Translations under genes and position numbers: made by a program
The notes under the pieces: generated by a model
Seen by the model: only the letters and a program-made list of their open reading frames with translations
Database searches by the model: none
Told to the model about the DNA's origin: nothing
DNA from: Alentia gelatinosa
Taxonomy: Eukaryota > Annelida > Polychaeta > Phyllodocida > Polynoidae
Assembly (NCBI GenBank): GCA_950022655.1
Contig: OX465590.1
Span: 39,674,218-39,738,217, forward strand
Reading direction: 5' to 3'
DNA: 64,000 bases
In this document: positions 21,597-31,954 of the stretch, piece by piece
Layout: each line of letters begins with the position of its first letter
Numbering within the stretch: the stretch's first letter is position 1

Positions 21597-22040
21597 AATC
21601 TACAGTTGATTAGACTGCCCCTTCCAGTGAGCACATGCGATATGTTTACAAACAAAACCCTGTAACACATAAGGTGCCTTCCAATGAAGAAAGTAATCCC
21701 TAAGACTATGCCTGATTTGATATAACAAATAATAGAAATGAGTGTATACCATTAACCATAAATATGTGCATATGTATTCACATGTAAACCTCAAAATACT
21801 CCCCTAAGCACTAAGAATTTAGGATATTTTGAAAACTGGCGTATGGGCCAGATTTGAGCCCAAACAGGCAGGTTGGGGCAGAGATATAAGTGGCCACAGG
21901 AAGTTGAGCGCAAGATCTCTGCTGGGAGAGTGCTCTCCTACCTCACTGGTCGCAACTGCTGCGATAGGGCACTTAACCATTGTGTTATGGAACCGTATAT
22001 CTTTCCCCCGATGCCAAACAGAAAACACAAGGTGGTGAGA
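21597..22040 (-). mobile_element. tRNA-derived SINE, copy 1
   Basis: On the minus strand the head has an A-box-like AACACAATGGTTAAGTGC and a degraded B-box-like AGTTGCGACCAGTG. Then come GAGAGCACTCTCCCAGCAGA and CTTATATCTCTGCCCCAACC. The tail (ending CTAATCAACTGTAGATTC) is shared with the inverted copy at 29963-30306. A second member with clear target duplications is at 62652-62791. Confidence 0.6.
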
Positions 22041-22309
22041 CCAGTTATGAATGGATTTTATAAAAAAAATTAGCTTGCCATGGAGAAGTTTTAGCCTTGA
22101 CTCATGATCATCTACGGATTAAAACACTTGATGATAGTGGTTGTCCCTCTTCTACAGTGGGGATATCATACTATTTCCAGGCGGATGGTGGCGGAACTAG
22201 CAATCACTCTGTGCCCTATATACACAGGCCCATTCTCTCACAGTGTGAGGGGCCAGACTTTATTTTTCAGGAAACTATCACCAGGACTACTATTTGTAGA
22301 TCATATTGG

Positions 22310-23165
22310 CCCGCCATAGACTCCTCCTGCACCAGAGAGGCAATCGTCTATCGAGACTGGGGTGTATGCACGTGTTTCCAGCAGTGGGACTAGGCCATTG
22401 AAGACCGTTAAGAAATCAGACCACCATTGTAAATCCGCATACATGGACGTTGTGACCCTGGTTTTATGAGAGGAGGCTGCTAACGTCATCATCCTGTCCA
22501 TTAACCTCCTGGACAAAGTCCTGCCTCCATAGATGACACGGGACAGCTGAGGCGTCCCACTAATGACTCCAGACACCTCTTTGACACTGATTTGCGGTCC
22601 TTTATTCCTGCCAGGCACTCCTTTAATGGGATACCTTATCATCTGGTAGCTGAAACACATGTTCCGTAGTGTCAATTACCACACCTAGGAAGGTCAGGGA
22701 GGTGGTGGGCATTACCACCTTGTTGTAATTGATGCTGAAGCCTAGGGTTCTGATTACCCTCATCAACGTGTTTAGTGCCTGCTTCCAGTCCTCCTTCGTC
22801 CTGCCCCTGACCAGAAAATCATCTAAATACGCACATACATGGGGAAAACCAAGGGCGGCCATGATTCTTTCACGTCCTGCTTCGTCATGATCATCAGGAC
22901 ATCATAGTCTGCGTAGTCATCTTGAACGAGGACTTCTGTCGTTTTCCACTTGAGGCCTGAAGCTTTGGCCCACGTGGTGAAGTCAAAGTTGGAGGCAGAC
23001 TCTATCCCGTCTGCCATAGTGATGCTAAGAGCACAAAGCGGAGCGCATGCTGACTGCACGAGCACCAGAGGGCGAGTGACCGAGCCCCTGGAGGTGTCTG
23101 GTCTCGTGAGCCTAGACCCTCAGCGAGGGGGGTGGGGGCACCCCTGTCCCCTGAGACCCGTCTCC
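22310..23165 (-). pseudogene. DIRS-like retroelement relic (N-terminal ORF, RT core, RNase H start)
   Basis: Reading on the minus strand, a start codon at 23017 opens MADGIESASNFDFTTWAKAS, the N-terminus of a gag-like first ORF. It runs to about 22863 and joins directly to reverse-transcriptase sequence with YLDDFLVRG (YLDD at about 22829-22818) and TFLGVVIDTTEHVFQLP. A frameshift near 22640 leads into KGVPGRNKGPQISVKEV, then DLQWWSDFLTVFNG and VSIDDCLSGAGGVYGG, which resemble the linker and RNase H domain of DIRS/Ngaro elements. Most of the gag and RT N-terminal regions are missing, so this is an internally deleted, frameshifted fragment. A TATA-like box (TATATAAAC) lies about 170 bp upstream of the start. 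No tyrosine recombinase was found. DIRS assignment rests on motif style; an LTR element is less likely. Confidence 0.7.
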
Positions 23166-23424
23166 CATTTAAACATATATATAGTTTATATAACTCCATT
23201 ACGTGCGATTCACAAATTAGCTCCAATTATGGCATCATATAGAGCATTACACTCAGGTCATGGCATTATTGTAATTTACTGTTTGTACGGAACTCGGCGT
23301 TAATGCCTTGGTCCATGCAAATGGCAAATTAGCATCTCATTCTGTGACTTGTACAGCATGGTCAGGACATTCTATATAAGTACCTGTCACTTTATATAAG
23401 GCTCTATAAAGACAAATGCTGGTG

Positions 23425-23755
23425 ATTTCTAGATTGTATTGATTTTTGCAAATAACTCTAGATGATGGGAATCTCAGATATCAGCAAATAGAAAATGCAA
23501 GAAAGAAGGCATGTCTAACTTTTATGGGAAGGCCATCTGAAAAGGTTAGCGCTTAACTATTGGGAAAGTGCAATGTTTTGACTTCATGGCTAGATGACTC
23601 TGATATTCTATTGCTATTTTCAAATACTTCTGGATTATGATAGTTGGGAACATATAACAAATGAGAAATGCTAAAAAATATTATGTCACCATACTAACTT
23701 CTATGGGAAGGCCATCTGAAGAAGGCTGAAGAAGGAAACTGCAATATTTTAACGA
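23425..23755 (+). repeat. Diverged tandem duplication, unit about 180 bp
   Basis: Both halves contain CTAGATGATGGGAATC or GGATTATGATAGTTGGGAA, then CAAATAGAAAATGC or CAAATGAGAAATGC, then TATGGGAAGGCCATCTGAA. Non-coding, upstream of the transporter. Confidence 0.6.
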
Positions 23756-23757
23756 AA

Positions 23758-24033
23758 CCAGGGACCTGTTTCACTAGTTTCATGACAAAAATATTAGACA
23801 GACACAAAAAGCGGCACCAACAGTGCAAGCAAGAACGAAAAACCGAAGTCACGTTTCATAATTCATGTCACATCTATTGTCGTATGTATGTGTCACAATG
23901 TTGGTGTTGTGAATAGTGACACTACAGCGCCACTTGTGCCAGCACTACTTGTGTTGTCATGAAACTAGTCAACCCCAATCTGTCTGTATGGTGTCACAGA
24001 CGCCATATAGACGTGTCACGAAACTAGTGAAAC
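23758..24033. mobile_element. Family E MITE, copy 3, upstream of the transporter
   Basis: Begins CCAGGGACCTGTTTCACTAG and ends CACGAAACTAGTGAAACA. Interior words AGCGGCACCAACAGTGCAAGC and CAATCTGTCTGTATGGTGTC match the other copies. It ends 67 bp before the acceptor of the transporter exon, so it lies in the presumed intron or 5' region. Confidence 0.75.
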
Positions 24034-24100
24034 AAATTTAGTTTTGAGTGTAGACACGCAAGGCACTGCCATACCTACCCACATTTTTCTATAATTACAG

Positions 24101-24113
24101 GTACTCAAGAAGT
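24101..24113 (+). other. 5' UTR remnant after a splice acceptor
   Basis: A pyrimidine-rich tract ends in TTACAG at 24100. The 13 bases before the ATG would be the end of the 5' UTR on the coding exon. The upstream exon was not located. Confidence 0.55.
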
Positions 24114-25139
24114 ATGTCATCTGCGAAGGACGTGCTTCTCGGCTATGGCCTTCTCGCTATATGTACTACCTCATGGGTTAGCTCGAGCGCAGCGGTACAA
24201 CTGCTAGAAAGAAAAGTGCCTGACTTTCAATTGTCTTTTTTCCGATACTTTGGTGCAGCGATCCTAACAACAATTCCTCTTCTCTTCAACCACAAGAATT
24301 GTGAAATCTCAAAGGAATTGTACAAATACATTCTCATGATGTCCCTTTCCAGCATGGGAATAAATATTACATATTTTTTCGCAGTTAGTGTCCTTCCACT
24401 GGCTCAAGTATCAGCATTGTATAATATATGTTTAATGATAGAAACCAGCATTTTGTCAAGGATCATTCTTAAACAAGCAATTAGCAAATCGACTTTGATT
24501 TCAATCTTTGGATGTATATTAGGAGGGCTATTACTTATTCAGCCATGGATCAGCTTTGACAAAGGATTCACTCCAGGATTTTTAGATACCAGCTTGATAC
24601 CTATAAACACATCTGATGAGCCGAGAAATGATTCCCTTCATAGTTTCATTGATCCATTGCCGGTTTCAAATAATATATGGTATTTGCAATTTGGTTTTCT
24701 TGCCATAATTACATGTAGTTTCTTTGATACAATGTACCTGATATCTTCAGGTGTTTACCTGAAAGGAGTCAACCCTTTCCTGCTCATCACAATTAATTCT
24801 GTAATTTGTGTACCAATAAGTTTAATTCTCTCATTGTATGTAGAACAACCTGTCATGATCACTGGTGTTAAGACCATCATTCTCATAGGAATACATGTGA
24901 TAGGAACTGGCATGTCATTCATTACAATGGCATTGGCACTCCAATATATAAGACCAACTGAGGTCGTACTATTTAGAAACACTGAGAATCTACTAAGTCT
25001 GCTGCCCCAGTACACCATTTTCAGCGACCATCTGTATGGCCGCAAGAATGTGTTAGAAGTAATTGGTGGCATTGTCACTACTGTGGCTATTACATTTAGT
25101 GGACTGACATCAACTAGCCATCCACATGAAGACCTTTGA
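24114..25139 (+). CDS. EamA/DMT-superfamily multipass transporter (SLC35G-like)
   Basis: A 341-residue membrane protein in one uninterrupted frame. About ten hydrophobic segments are visible, near residues 8-30, 42-58, 70-94, 100-119, 127-145, 189-211, 220-242, 253-276, 283-301 and 313-330. They form two five-helix halves joined by a polar loop (146-186), as in EamA/drug-metabolite transporters. The second half ends with the family-typical stretch RPTEVVLFRNTENLLSLLPQ, a short charged turn (SDHLYGRKN) and a glycine-rich last helix (VIGGIVTTVAI). Loop Asn residues in NTS (165-167) and NDS (172-174) are possible glycosylation sites. Length fits SLC35G-type proteins. The substrate cannot be told from sequence. 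The start is the first ATG after a splice-acceptor-like tract (TTTTTCTATAATTACAG, ending 24100), so a non-coding upstream exon is likely. No frameshift or stop interrupts it. SLC35F or other DMT members are the main alternative. Confidence 0.85.
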   Translation: MSSAKDVLLGYGLLAICTTSWVSSSAAVQLLERKVPDFQLSFFRYFGAAILTTIPLLFNHKNCEISKELYKYILMMSLSSMGINITYFFAVSVLPLAQVSALYNICLMIETSILSRIILKQAISKSTLISIFGCILGGLLLIQPWISFDKGFTPGFLDTSLIPINTSDEPRNDSLHSFIDPLPVSNNIWYLQFGFLAIITCSFFDTMYLISSGVYLKGVNPFLLITINSVICVPISLILSLYVEQPVMITGVKTIILIGIHVIGTGMSFITMALALQYIRPTEVVLFRNTENLLSLLPQYTIFSDHLYGRKNVLEVIGGIVTTVAITFSGLTSTSHPHEDL

Positions 25140-25305
25140 CTTATTTTCTCTCAAACACACTAATAGGACAGAACCAATATTCCTATATACCCATTTCCAA
25201 AACCTGTATATCATAGACAGGGGGTAGTTGCCATACTGCTACACCACGTGACTAGACTCACATTCTTACGGCTACCTGTATGGTGCGCACGTTTTATAAA
25301 AGGTG

Positions 25306-25311
25306 AATAAA
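25306..25311 (+). terminator. Polyadenylation signal of the transporter gene
   Basis: AATAAA, 167 bp after the stop codon, giving a short 3' UTR. A T-rich stretch follows. Confidence 0.6.
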
Positions 25312-25589
25312 ACATTATTTTATCTGCAATCCAGTCTTTGTTTACAATCATTTGCCGGTACATCCTCGGTCTCCTCATGTGACACCCCCAGGTCTCAATT
25401 CTCTGAGACTGAGGGGGAGAGGGGGAAATTGTGTCAATTATCCTTGCCAAGACTCATAGTCTCAAGCAATTTGGATTTTAAACCTGTTTAAAAAAGATTT
25501 CGGGCCTTCTGGTGAGACTGGCGTACCTCCGAAACCTCTATAGTTACATACCGCTGCTGGGGGTGCAGTAATTATAAGTTATGTAGCGA

Positions 25590-25655
25590 GGCTGACGTTT
25601 TCGTCCCAGGCTGATGTTTTCATCCCGGGCTGACGTTTTCCTCCCGGCCTGACCA
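25590..25655 (+). repeat. 19-bp unit, three tandem copies
   Basis: GGCTGACGTTTTCGTCCCA, GGCTGATGTTTTCATCCCG and GGCTGACGTTTTCCTCCCG in a row, then a partial fourth unit. Confidence 0.85.
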
Positions 25656-25767
25656 CGTGACATAAAGGGCAGTGGGACCAAAACTTAGCTATTGCAGTAA
25701 CTCGATAAGGGTGGCCATTTTTCTGGGGCTATTGCAGAAAAAGAAATAATGATTTTTGTCAATATTT

Positions 25768-25912
25768 AAAGGTATATAGGAATAGGGAAACCAAGTACCG
25801 GTAATCAAAAGTCAATGTTACTCGGTAAGGCTCGGAAAAATTTCCAAGGCATACCTCGTAACTTTGAACTTTTGCTCACTGGAACATAGTTTCCTCTACT
25901 ATCTTAGAAGGA
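25768..25912 (+). mobile_element. Family L foldback module, copy 3
   Basis: GGTATATAGGAATAGGGAAA, GTTACTCGGTAAGGC, the complementary GCATACCTCGTAAC and GGAACATAGTTTCCTCT. The middle is shorter than in copies 1 and 2. Confidence 0.75.
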
Positions 25913-26200
25913 AACTCACGAGATGAAAATAATTTGGTCCGTACTCCACCGAGTTTGACTGCGGAGTAATTCACGAAGCGAAGCTGAGCGAACTACGTAG
26001 CAGTCGAACGAAGTGGAGTGAGGACCAAGTTATTCTCATCGATTGTTTCTGATTTTATCTCACCCTATATAACATCATTTATTGATGAAATAACTGACCA
26101 AATTAGCCATTGAGTATTGGGTTAAATACCTTCACAACCATGGAGTACGAGTTCCTAACGTTAATCCTATGGGGAAAAATACCGGGATGAGATAACATTG
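25913..26200 (-). mobile_element. Family A foldback variant
   Basis: The hairpin (25915-26045) has new arms: AATAATTTGGTCCGTACTCC answered by GGAGTGAGGACCAAGTTATT, apex CACGAAGCGAAGCTGAGCG. The body follows, TTTATCTCACCCTATATAAC to ACCGGGATGAGATAAC. Same plan as other A copies with unrelated arms. Confidence 0.75.
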
Positions 26201-26935
26201 CCATACTTGATGTTCACAAGTTCAATTGTAACATATTTCCTTATGAACAACATCATAGAAGATGAACTGGATCTGGAACTGAACTGGTCCTGGAACTGAA
26301 CAATTCAAACACAGCCCCTTGTACCAGGATATCAAACTCTAGAATCAATTTCCAAAATACATACAATGTGTGACCGACAAGGACATCTTTAGAAGGGCTA
26401 TTGATACTTTCTTACTTCAGAATAACATCTATAACCAACTTGAAGCTTTGTAACTATCATTATTTACATTTTGAGTCATATGACCGGACAATGTAGAAAA
26501 TTTATTAAGAATTCAATGTTCATCCTATTATCATACAGTCGTTATACCTGAGAACGTGTTGGCGTTTGTGCATACCCATTTCACCTCATCTCATTTCATG
26601 ATTATTCTTTTCTTGAGGTCCCAAAAACGTGCCTTTAGAGATATATCTTGATTTTTATCTCGATTGCCGACAAAATGACCTCCATTGTTGACTTGTATTC
26701 TACTAACCCCCAGAGGGATCAGGCTGCAGAACGGCCAATGGCAGAGCCTGGAGGCTTAAAGTATGCTTTACCCTAAATAAGGTTGTCAAAGAAAATGAGA
26801 AGAACTATAATAGATTACGCGGAACCGCGAATGAAACTTCGTATTGATATGTATGTATATCATATTTTTGTTTGTCTGTCTGTGTCAAATCGTCTGCAGA
26901 ATAGGTAAGTCAAACACCAAGATACTACATAACAG
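26201..26935. other. Unassigned sequence
   Basis: No supported gene. CTGGAACTGAACTGG-type words repeat at 26265-26300. Confidence 0.4.
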
Positions 26936-26939
26936 AATG

Positions 26940-27066
26940 GAGATACTGCAGATCATTGGTCAGGTCTGTTCCTCACTACGCTCAGCTAACGCTTCGCGTA
27001 GTAATACACGACCTTCCCGTCGTGGCATAAACACTGACAAGTCTAACTCTCGTTCAGTTTCTACTA
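26940..27066 (+). mobile_element. Half hairpin of a T element
   Basis: Apex region CACTACGCTCAGCTAACGC, then the right arm GTGGCATAAACACTGACAAG and base GTTCAGTTTCTACTAA. The left arm is mostly lost. Confidence 0.65.
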
Positions 27067-27105
27067 AGTGACCGTGAGTCTAGATGGCGCCAGTCGCTAC
27101 AATTA

Positions 27106-27550
27106 CGAGCAATTTAACAATTGCTCTACAATCTCAGGAAAATTGTCTGAGACAAACCCTGGTGAAAGTGCATGAGTCTCTCCATGTGAATGCCACTTAA
27201 GCCCTCTATTGTTGGGGCTTGAGGGCCTGGCAGGACAGACCTGCTCAGGGACTAGAGGTCGCCAGCCCCGGCCGTGACCATAGAGCAGCTCGGCAAGCTG
27301 GTCGATCGGTCTTACACTGACAGCATCATCCATCTTATCACACACCAGACTCCAGACTGATTGTACAGCAACTTCCCCGTCTTTTGTTCTCTTACTAGGC
27401 AGGACTGTGTTGCCCAGGCCATGAATTGTGAGTTTCTGCTGCAGGGACAAAAAACTGCTAATATCCCCATTCTGATGATATAACCGAGGATTTAGCTCAA
27501 TTATGGTACAAGTTGAGCAATAGCAATAACATAAAAATATTATACACAAC
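27106..27550 (-). CDS. Candidate coding exon of unknown gene
   Basis: On the minus strand a frame stays open for 148 codons to a TAA at 27103-27105. After an acceptor-like TATATCATCAG it reads with protein-like composition, for example SFLSLQQKLTIHGLGN, VWSLVCDKMDDAVSVRPIDQ and LAELLYGHGRGW, and ends DNFPEIVEQLLNCS. A donor-like CAGGTCTGT follows the segment ending RPLVPEQ, so the exon might end there instead of at the stop. No domain or family is recognised. The residues upstream of the acceptor look intronic (Cys/Tyr/Ile-rich). It is not a visible copy of another repeat in this window, which is what makes it worth noting. A chance ORF remains possible. Confidence 0.3.
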
Positions 27551-27559
27551 GATCACTAA

Positions 27560-28180
27560 TGTGAAGTGATAATAATATGCCATGGCCGTGGCAGGGTGAT
27601 TTAGGATAACTGACTGGCCAATCAGCGGCCAGGATTTGAGAAAGCATGGAAGACATCAACATAGAAATTTAAATTTAGAAATTTAAACGTTCCGAACTAG
27701 ATTTACGTCAGCGATTTGGATGATTCTGATATTGTAATGCTATCTAATGTTTGTGAAAGGGATGAGATAAATCCAGAACCACGTACTTGAATCGTGAAAT
27801 AAACTATACTCCACGCCTAGAACCGTCACCTACCTTCGCCTCGATGATATACCAGCGCATCCAAACTCATGGAGTATTGTTTAAATATATGGCTCTCAAT
27901 GCAGTTCTATATAAGTATTACAAAATGGAGCTATCGTTTGGTCACTCTCAAGAAACTTATATAGCTCCTGTATTTTTTGGATACAGAATGTACTTCAAGT
28001 TAGTTGAGGATATAATTATCATAGGACCATTCTTCTAGCTGAGTGAGAAGTTAGAAATATCTCTCATACACCAAGCCCAAACGTCAGCTTCCTTGATTCA
28101 TTGAAATAATTGGTGGTTTTATTTTGATATATTTGATGTACATATAACCTGGCCTCATATATAACTCTGCTTTCAATAAT
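27560..28180. other. Unassigned AT-rich sequence
   Basis: An 83-codon ORF (27787-28038) has no support beyond being open. The rest is featureless. Confidence 0.35.
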
Positions 28181-28185
28181 TTATC

Positions 28186-28325
28186 TCACCCATGGTATTT
28201 TTCCTCCATAGACGAAATATTGGGAACTCGTACTAAATGCCCATGGAGTGTTTAGAAAAAAAAAACCCAAATGGGGCATTATGTCCGTTAGCTATTTAGT
28301 CAATGTAAGGGGTGAAATAAATTTA
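28186..28325 (+). mobile_element. Family A body without hairpin
   Basis: TTTATCTCACCCATGGTATTT to AAGGGGTGAAATAAATTTA, with CATAGACGAAATATTGGGAA and GGGGCATTATGTC. The hairpin is missing after the boundary. Confidence 0.7.
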
Positions 28326-28715
28326 TATTTTTTCAAGAAAGAATTATTTGAGGACGATCTGATAACGCGTTCTGGCTAACACCAACTTCACTCCTGTAGA
28401 ACATTTTCTACTTTTTCTACTTTTTCAACAGCCTGATATTTACAGGATCCTATTGCACCTGAAAACCAAAGTCCTTGGAACTTTTGACCTCGGACCTACG
28501 TTTACCTAATGGACGACCTCATGGACAGCTAAGTCTGTCTTAGTAAACAGAATAAAAAAACACGATAACAGATAAGGATCTTCATGTACGGGCCCCAGAT
28601 CACCTTAATACCTCATCAAATCCCACAAATACCTCTTTTATTGTGGGTACACCTCAATGTCAAACATGGTTTATTCACAGAATGATATCACCATGCCTAA
28701 GAAACTCCCACCTCG
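28326..28715. other. Unassigned sequence
   Basis: No gene or clear repeat identified. Confidence 0.4.
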
Positions 28716-29095
28716 GTAAATGTGTAGGGGTGAGATTTCTACCAGAATTCATCACATAGATTTGATCACAACCCTTGTGGTGTAAAAGCACCCTTTTCAT
28801 AAGATCTAACTCTCTCTAAGTGGTACTCTGTACTCTCACATAGGAGAAGAATTCTTAACGAACTAGGCTCAGAGCCTTGAGAATCCACTGGCCTGCCTCC
28901 CGTGCTAATGACGTACATCAATGCAACCCAAAGATTCCTATAATCTCAATGATGCCACCTAGCGGGAATACTGTGTGCCAGTGGATTCTCAAGGCTCTAA
29001 GCCTAATTCGTTAAGAATTCTTCCCCCATAGAGCGCAGTGAGAACCTTGTACAGAATAACACTTGGAGAGTGTGAGATATTATGAGAGGGGTGCA
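28716..29095. mobile_element. Family Q palindromic MITE, copy 1
   Basis: Outer inverted words TCATAAGATCTAACTCTCTC / GAGAGTGTGAGATATTATGA. Inner inverted words AAGAATTCTTAACGAACTAG / complement, and GAGCCTTGAGAATCCACTGG / complement. Nearly the whole element folds back. Copy 2 is at 32823-33180 in the opposite orientation; an end fragment is at 36838-36960. Confidence 0.8.
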
Positions 29096-29106
29096 CCAAG
29101 AACCTA

Positions 29107-29523
29107 CACTGCACGGAAACCACTATTTTATTCATATATACCCCATCGCGGAAGTGCATGTATTGGCTGAATATTGACTTGTTTTCATTTATATGTATAT
29201 ATATATATGCCCAGGCCTTATATACGGATGTGTCTTGGCTGTATTTTACACCCGGCGTACATGAGAGGAAATATCCTCTCCCCCCACTGCCTCCAGCCCG
29301 TTTGTGTTGGTAGAAGTACAGGTGTCCTCAGTGAAGCCCTCCCCCCGGCCCCCTCCCCCACCTCCCCCCGCCTGCTCTCAGTGAAGCCCTCTTCACTGGA
29401 TGCTTATATACGCCTACAGATGAGGTGTATTCACATGGGGAATTGGACAACCTTGTATACGCAAAATCCCTACTTATATGTGCCGGGCACATCCATATGT
29501 AAAATAATGATGTTCGTGCAGTG
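29107..29523. mobile_element. Family B MITE, copy 2
   Basis: CACTGCACGGAAACCAC at the left and GATGTTCGTGCAGTG at the right; internal TATATGCCCAGGCCTTATAT and a C-rich block as in copies 1 and 3. Confidence 0.8.
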
Positions 29524-29962
29524 CTAGAGAATGTCTAGAAAGGACCTGTATATGGCTGACTGGATATTCAGGTCCAGTGTAGAAGTATAGAAAGTGGGGT
29601 GGGACGTCAGATGATGGGCTCTGACGTAAAGGGGGAGGGACACGGGTAAACGAAGGGGGAGGCTCCCTAAGTGATGGGCGTGGGGATTTGAGTGGTGGGA
29701 CAAGCAGGGCCGGTCTAAGGCGTGACACACTATGGCATCAGTAAGCCCGGGGCCCGTGTCTAGAGGGGCTGATCCACTGCTATCACTCCCCACCACAGCC
29801 TACACTATTTCACTGTCACCCCCCGAAGATGGACCGTCAAGCCATGATCCATGCCCCACCTCCAGGGGATAATCCTGCCGACCCCCATCTCCACCACCCT
29901 CCGGCCAATCTCCAACCGAACACGCCTCCATGCCTCACATGGATTCACTGCAAGGTCATTCT
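29524..29962. other. Unassigned sequence
   Basis: Purine/pyrimidine-biased with overlapping Pro-rich ORFs on both strands; no coding support. Confidence 0.35.
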
Positions 29963-30306
29963 CCTAGCAGAGATCTTGCGCTCTATTTCCTGTGGCCGCT
30001 TATATCTCTGCCCCAACCTGACTGTTTGGGCCAAAATCTGGCCCATGCGGCAGTTTTTTTTAAAATATCCTAGATTCCTAGCACTCTGGGGATTATTTCG
30101 TGGTTTACTTGTAAATATATGCACATATTTATATAGTAAATAATATACACTCATTTCTGTTATTTATTATGTTAAATCAGACATAGTCATAGGGATTACT
30201 TTAGTCAGTGGAAAGCACCTCATGTGCTGCCGGGTTTTGTTTGTCAACATGTCACCTGTGCTTGCTTGATGGGTAGTCTAATCAACTGTGGATTCACATT
30301 ATAGAT
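29963..30306 (+). mobile_element. tRNA-derived SINE, copy 2 (body and tail)
   Basis: AGCAGAGATCTTGCGCTCTA, CTTATATCTCTGCCCCAACC, then CACTCATTTCTGTTATTTAT and the tail ATCAACTGTGGATTCACATT. It aligns inverted with 21597-21935. The tRNA-like head is not present. Confidence 0.6.
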
Positions 30307-30308
30307 TT

Positions 30309-30719
30309 TTTTTTTGGATAAAGTTTCTTTATTGAGCCAAGGTAGTTATACAGTCATGACATGTCTCACGTTTGGCAAATATGCTCAACAAAGTGGTCGA
30401 GGCCTCAGCCGTTTTATAAGGCTGGTCCTAACAGCCTAACCGTGACAGATAATCTATAGCAAAACAACAGAGAATTTTAGGAAACATAACTACTGTCAGT
30501 CTAAGTTAAGAACAAAATTCCATATCCCTTAAGATTTAGACTATACACATATCCAGCATATATGTGATTACAAATTAGGAATCAATATCAAGGCCAGAGT
30601 AGTCAAATCCTGCTTCTCATATTAGCTTTTGTTAAGGCTTTAAACATTCTAAAACTTTCAGTATTCCTTATTAAAGGACTTAGTTTGTTCCAAATAGAAC
30701 CACCATGATACTTCACTGA

Positions 30720-30720
<1 letters not shown>
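30309..30720 (-). mobile_element. 3' end of a retroposed transcript (poly-T start)
   Basis: A poly-T run at about 30309-30318 is followed by GGATAAAGTTTCTTTATTGAGCC. On the minus strand this reads AATAAA, then a short spacer, then poly-A. No ORF is readable upstream, so the source (LINE 3' UTR or processed transcript) is unknown. Confidence 0.45.

Positions 30721-30723
<3 letters not shown>

Positions 30724-30791
<68 letters not shown>
30724..30791. repeat. (TA)n microsatellite
   Basis: About 34 uninterrupted AT dinucleotides. Confidence 0.98.
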
Positions 30792-30793
<2 letters not shown>

Positions 30794-30926
30794 GTTAAAG
30801 TTGAAAAAGAAAACCAACTGGATTGTCTCTGAAGCTCATTTAACAATTCCTATTTTTCCCAACTCATGATATATATGAGTAGTTTGAACTTTTGACAGCT
30901 GCCTTGTTTTGAATCCGAAATATTTG

Positions 30927-31065
30927 CTGGTTCCTCCTATCCTTAGCAGATACACGGGGAACCAGTGTATGATATCACTGAGTTGAGGCAGAGATTAACA
31001 CTAGTGCCGCGAAAGTTCTGCTGGGAGAATGCTACAAGGCCGACGGGTGGAGATTGAAATCATTC
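30927..31065 (-). mobile_element. SINE-like O fragment, copy 2
   Basis: TTAGCAGATACACGGGGAAC, GAGGCAGAGATTAACACTAG and CGCGAAAGTTCTGCTGGGAG are the complement of the O1 and SINE middle segments. Confidence 0.5.
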
Positions 31066-31368
31066 GCCTCTACTGTCATTCTCACTGTCAAAAAGGGTCT
31101 TCCTGCGATGACTCTGATCTTCCTTTGTCGGGCAGAGAAAAATGAAAAGGACAAGAGGGATTAGAGGCTGGGGATGTGGAGGCAGGACCCGGGGCTTAGG
31201 GTTATCTTCACTGATAAATGCGTTTAGACAATGAAAGGTTGGCGGATTTAAGGTCCGGGGAACACACTGCTGTGCTCAACCACCTCAAAAGGCTCACGGA
31301 TACAGAGTTTTAAACAGCAGTGAAATACATAGAGTATCATAGTGGTAAATTTGTCAGAGTACCTTTAA
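31066..31368. other. Unassigned sequence
   Basis: No feature identified. Confidence 0.4.
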
Positions 31369-31652
31369 GGCCCGGCGTCCACCTACTACGATATGGCTCC
31401 GATATGGTCTACGATGCACCTCCCGATAAAAAATCAAAATCGTGTCGGAAGGTCACCTAATATCAGGCAGTTGACCACGTTTCTGCGATTAGACACCGAT
31501 AAAAACCCCATACAATGCGTGGTGGATTGGCATGTATAGACATATGTCTAAGATTTTGCACCTTCCCGATATGGCACCGATTCTGACATTTTGTATCGGT
31601 GCCATATTGGGAGGTCTACGATTCTATTGTAGTAGGTGGACGTCGGGCCTTA
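31369..31652. mobile_element. Family C MITE, copy 3
   Basis: TAAGGCCCGGCGTCCACC at the left and GGACGTCGGGCCTTA at the right; TA on both outer sides. Interior GATATGGCTCCGATATGG / complement. Confidence 0.8.
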
Positions 31653-31657
31653 TGTTA

Positions 31658-31940
31658 TTATCCTACCCCCATATAAATCTCCATAGACTTAACATGGTGT
31701 GACTGTATGCCATGGTTATGCCATAAAATGTTTATATGCCACTGGTAATATATGAAGTTAAAAACATGTGACAGGGTAGGATAAAATCCAAACATCTCTC
31801 AATTTCATATATTTGTTTACATGGCATTCATTGTCTTCTGTTACAGATATCGCTCAGCTCCGCTTCATGATATCATTCCGCAAAGGTAACTCATGCGATA
31901 TAAACAATCATATACAATTTCGTGATGTTTCATGATAGTA
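31658..31940 (+). mobile_element. Family T foldback element, copy 3
   Basis: Body TTATCCTACCCCCATATAAA with CATAGACTTAACATGG to GGGTAGGATAAAATCC. A degenerate hairpin follows, arms CATATATTTGTTTACATGGC / CGATATAAACAATCATATAC, apex CGCTCAGCTCCGCTTCA. Confidence 0.65.
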
Positions 31941-31954
31941 TACACCTATAGCCG

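Noticed and set aside
22950..23303. 117-codon + strand ORF
   Set aside because: Antisense to the DIRS-like leader and gag start, extending into unrelated sequence.
24755..25078. 107-codon ORF antisense to the transporter
   Set aside because: Shadow of the real coding frame.
29829..30143. Pro/His-rich 104-codon ORF
   Set aside because: Runs into the SINE copy at 29963-30306; composition reflects C-rich DNA.
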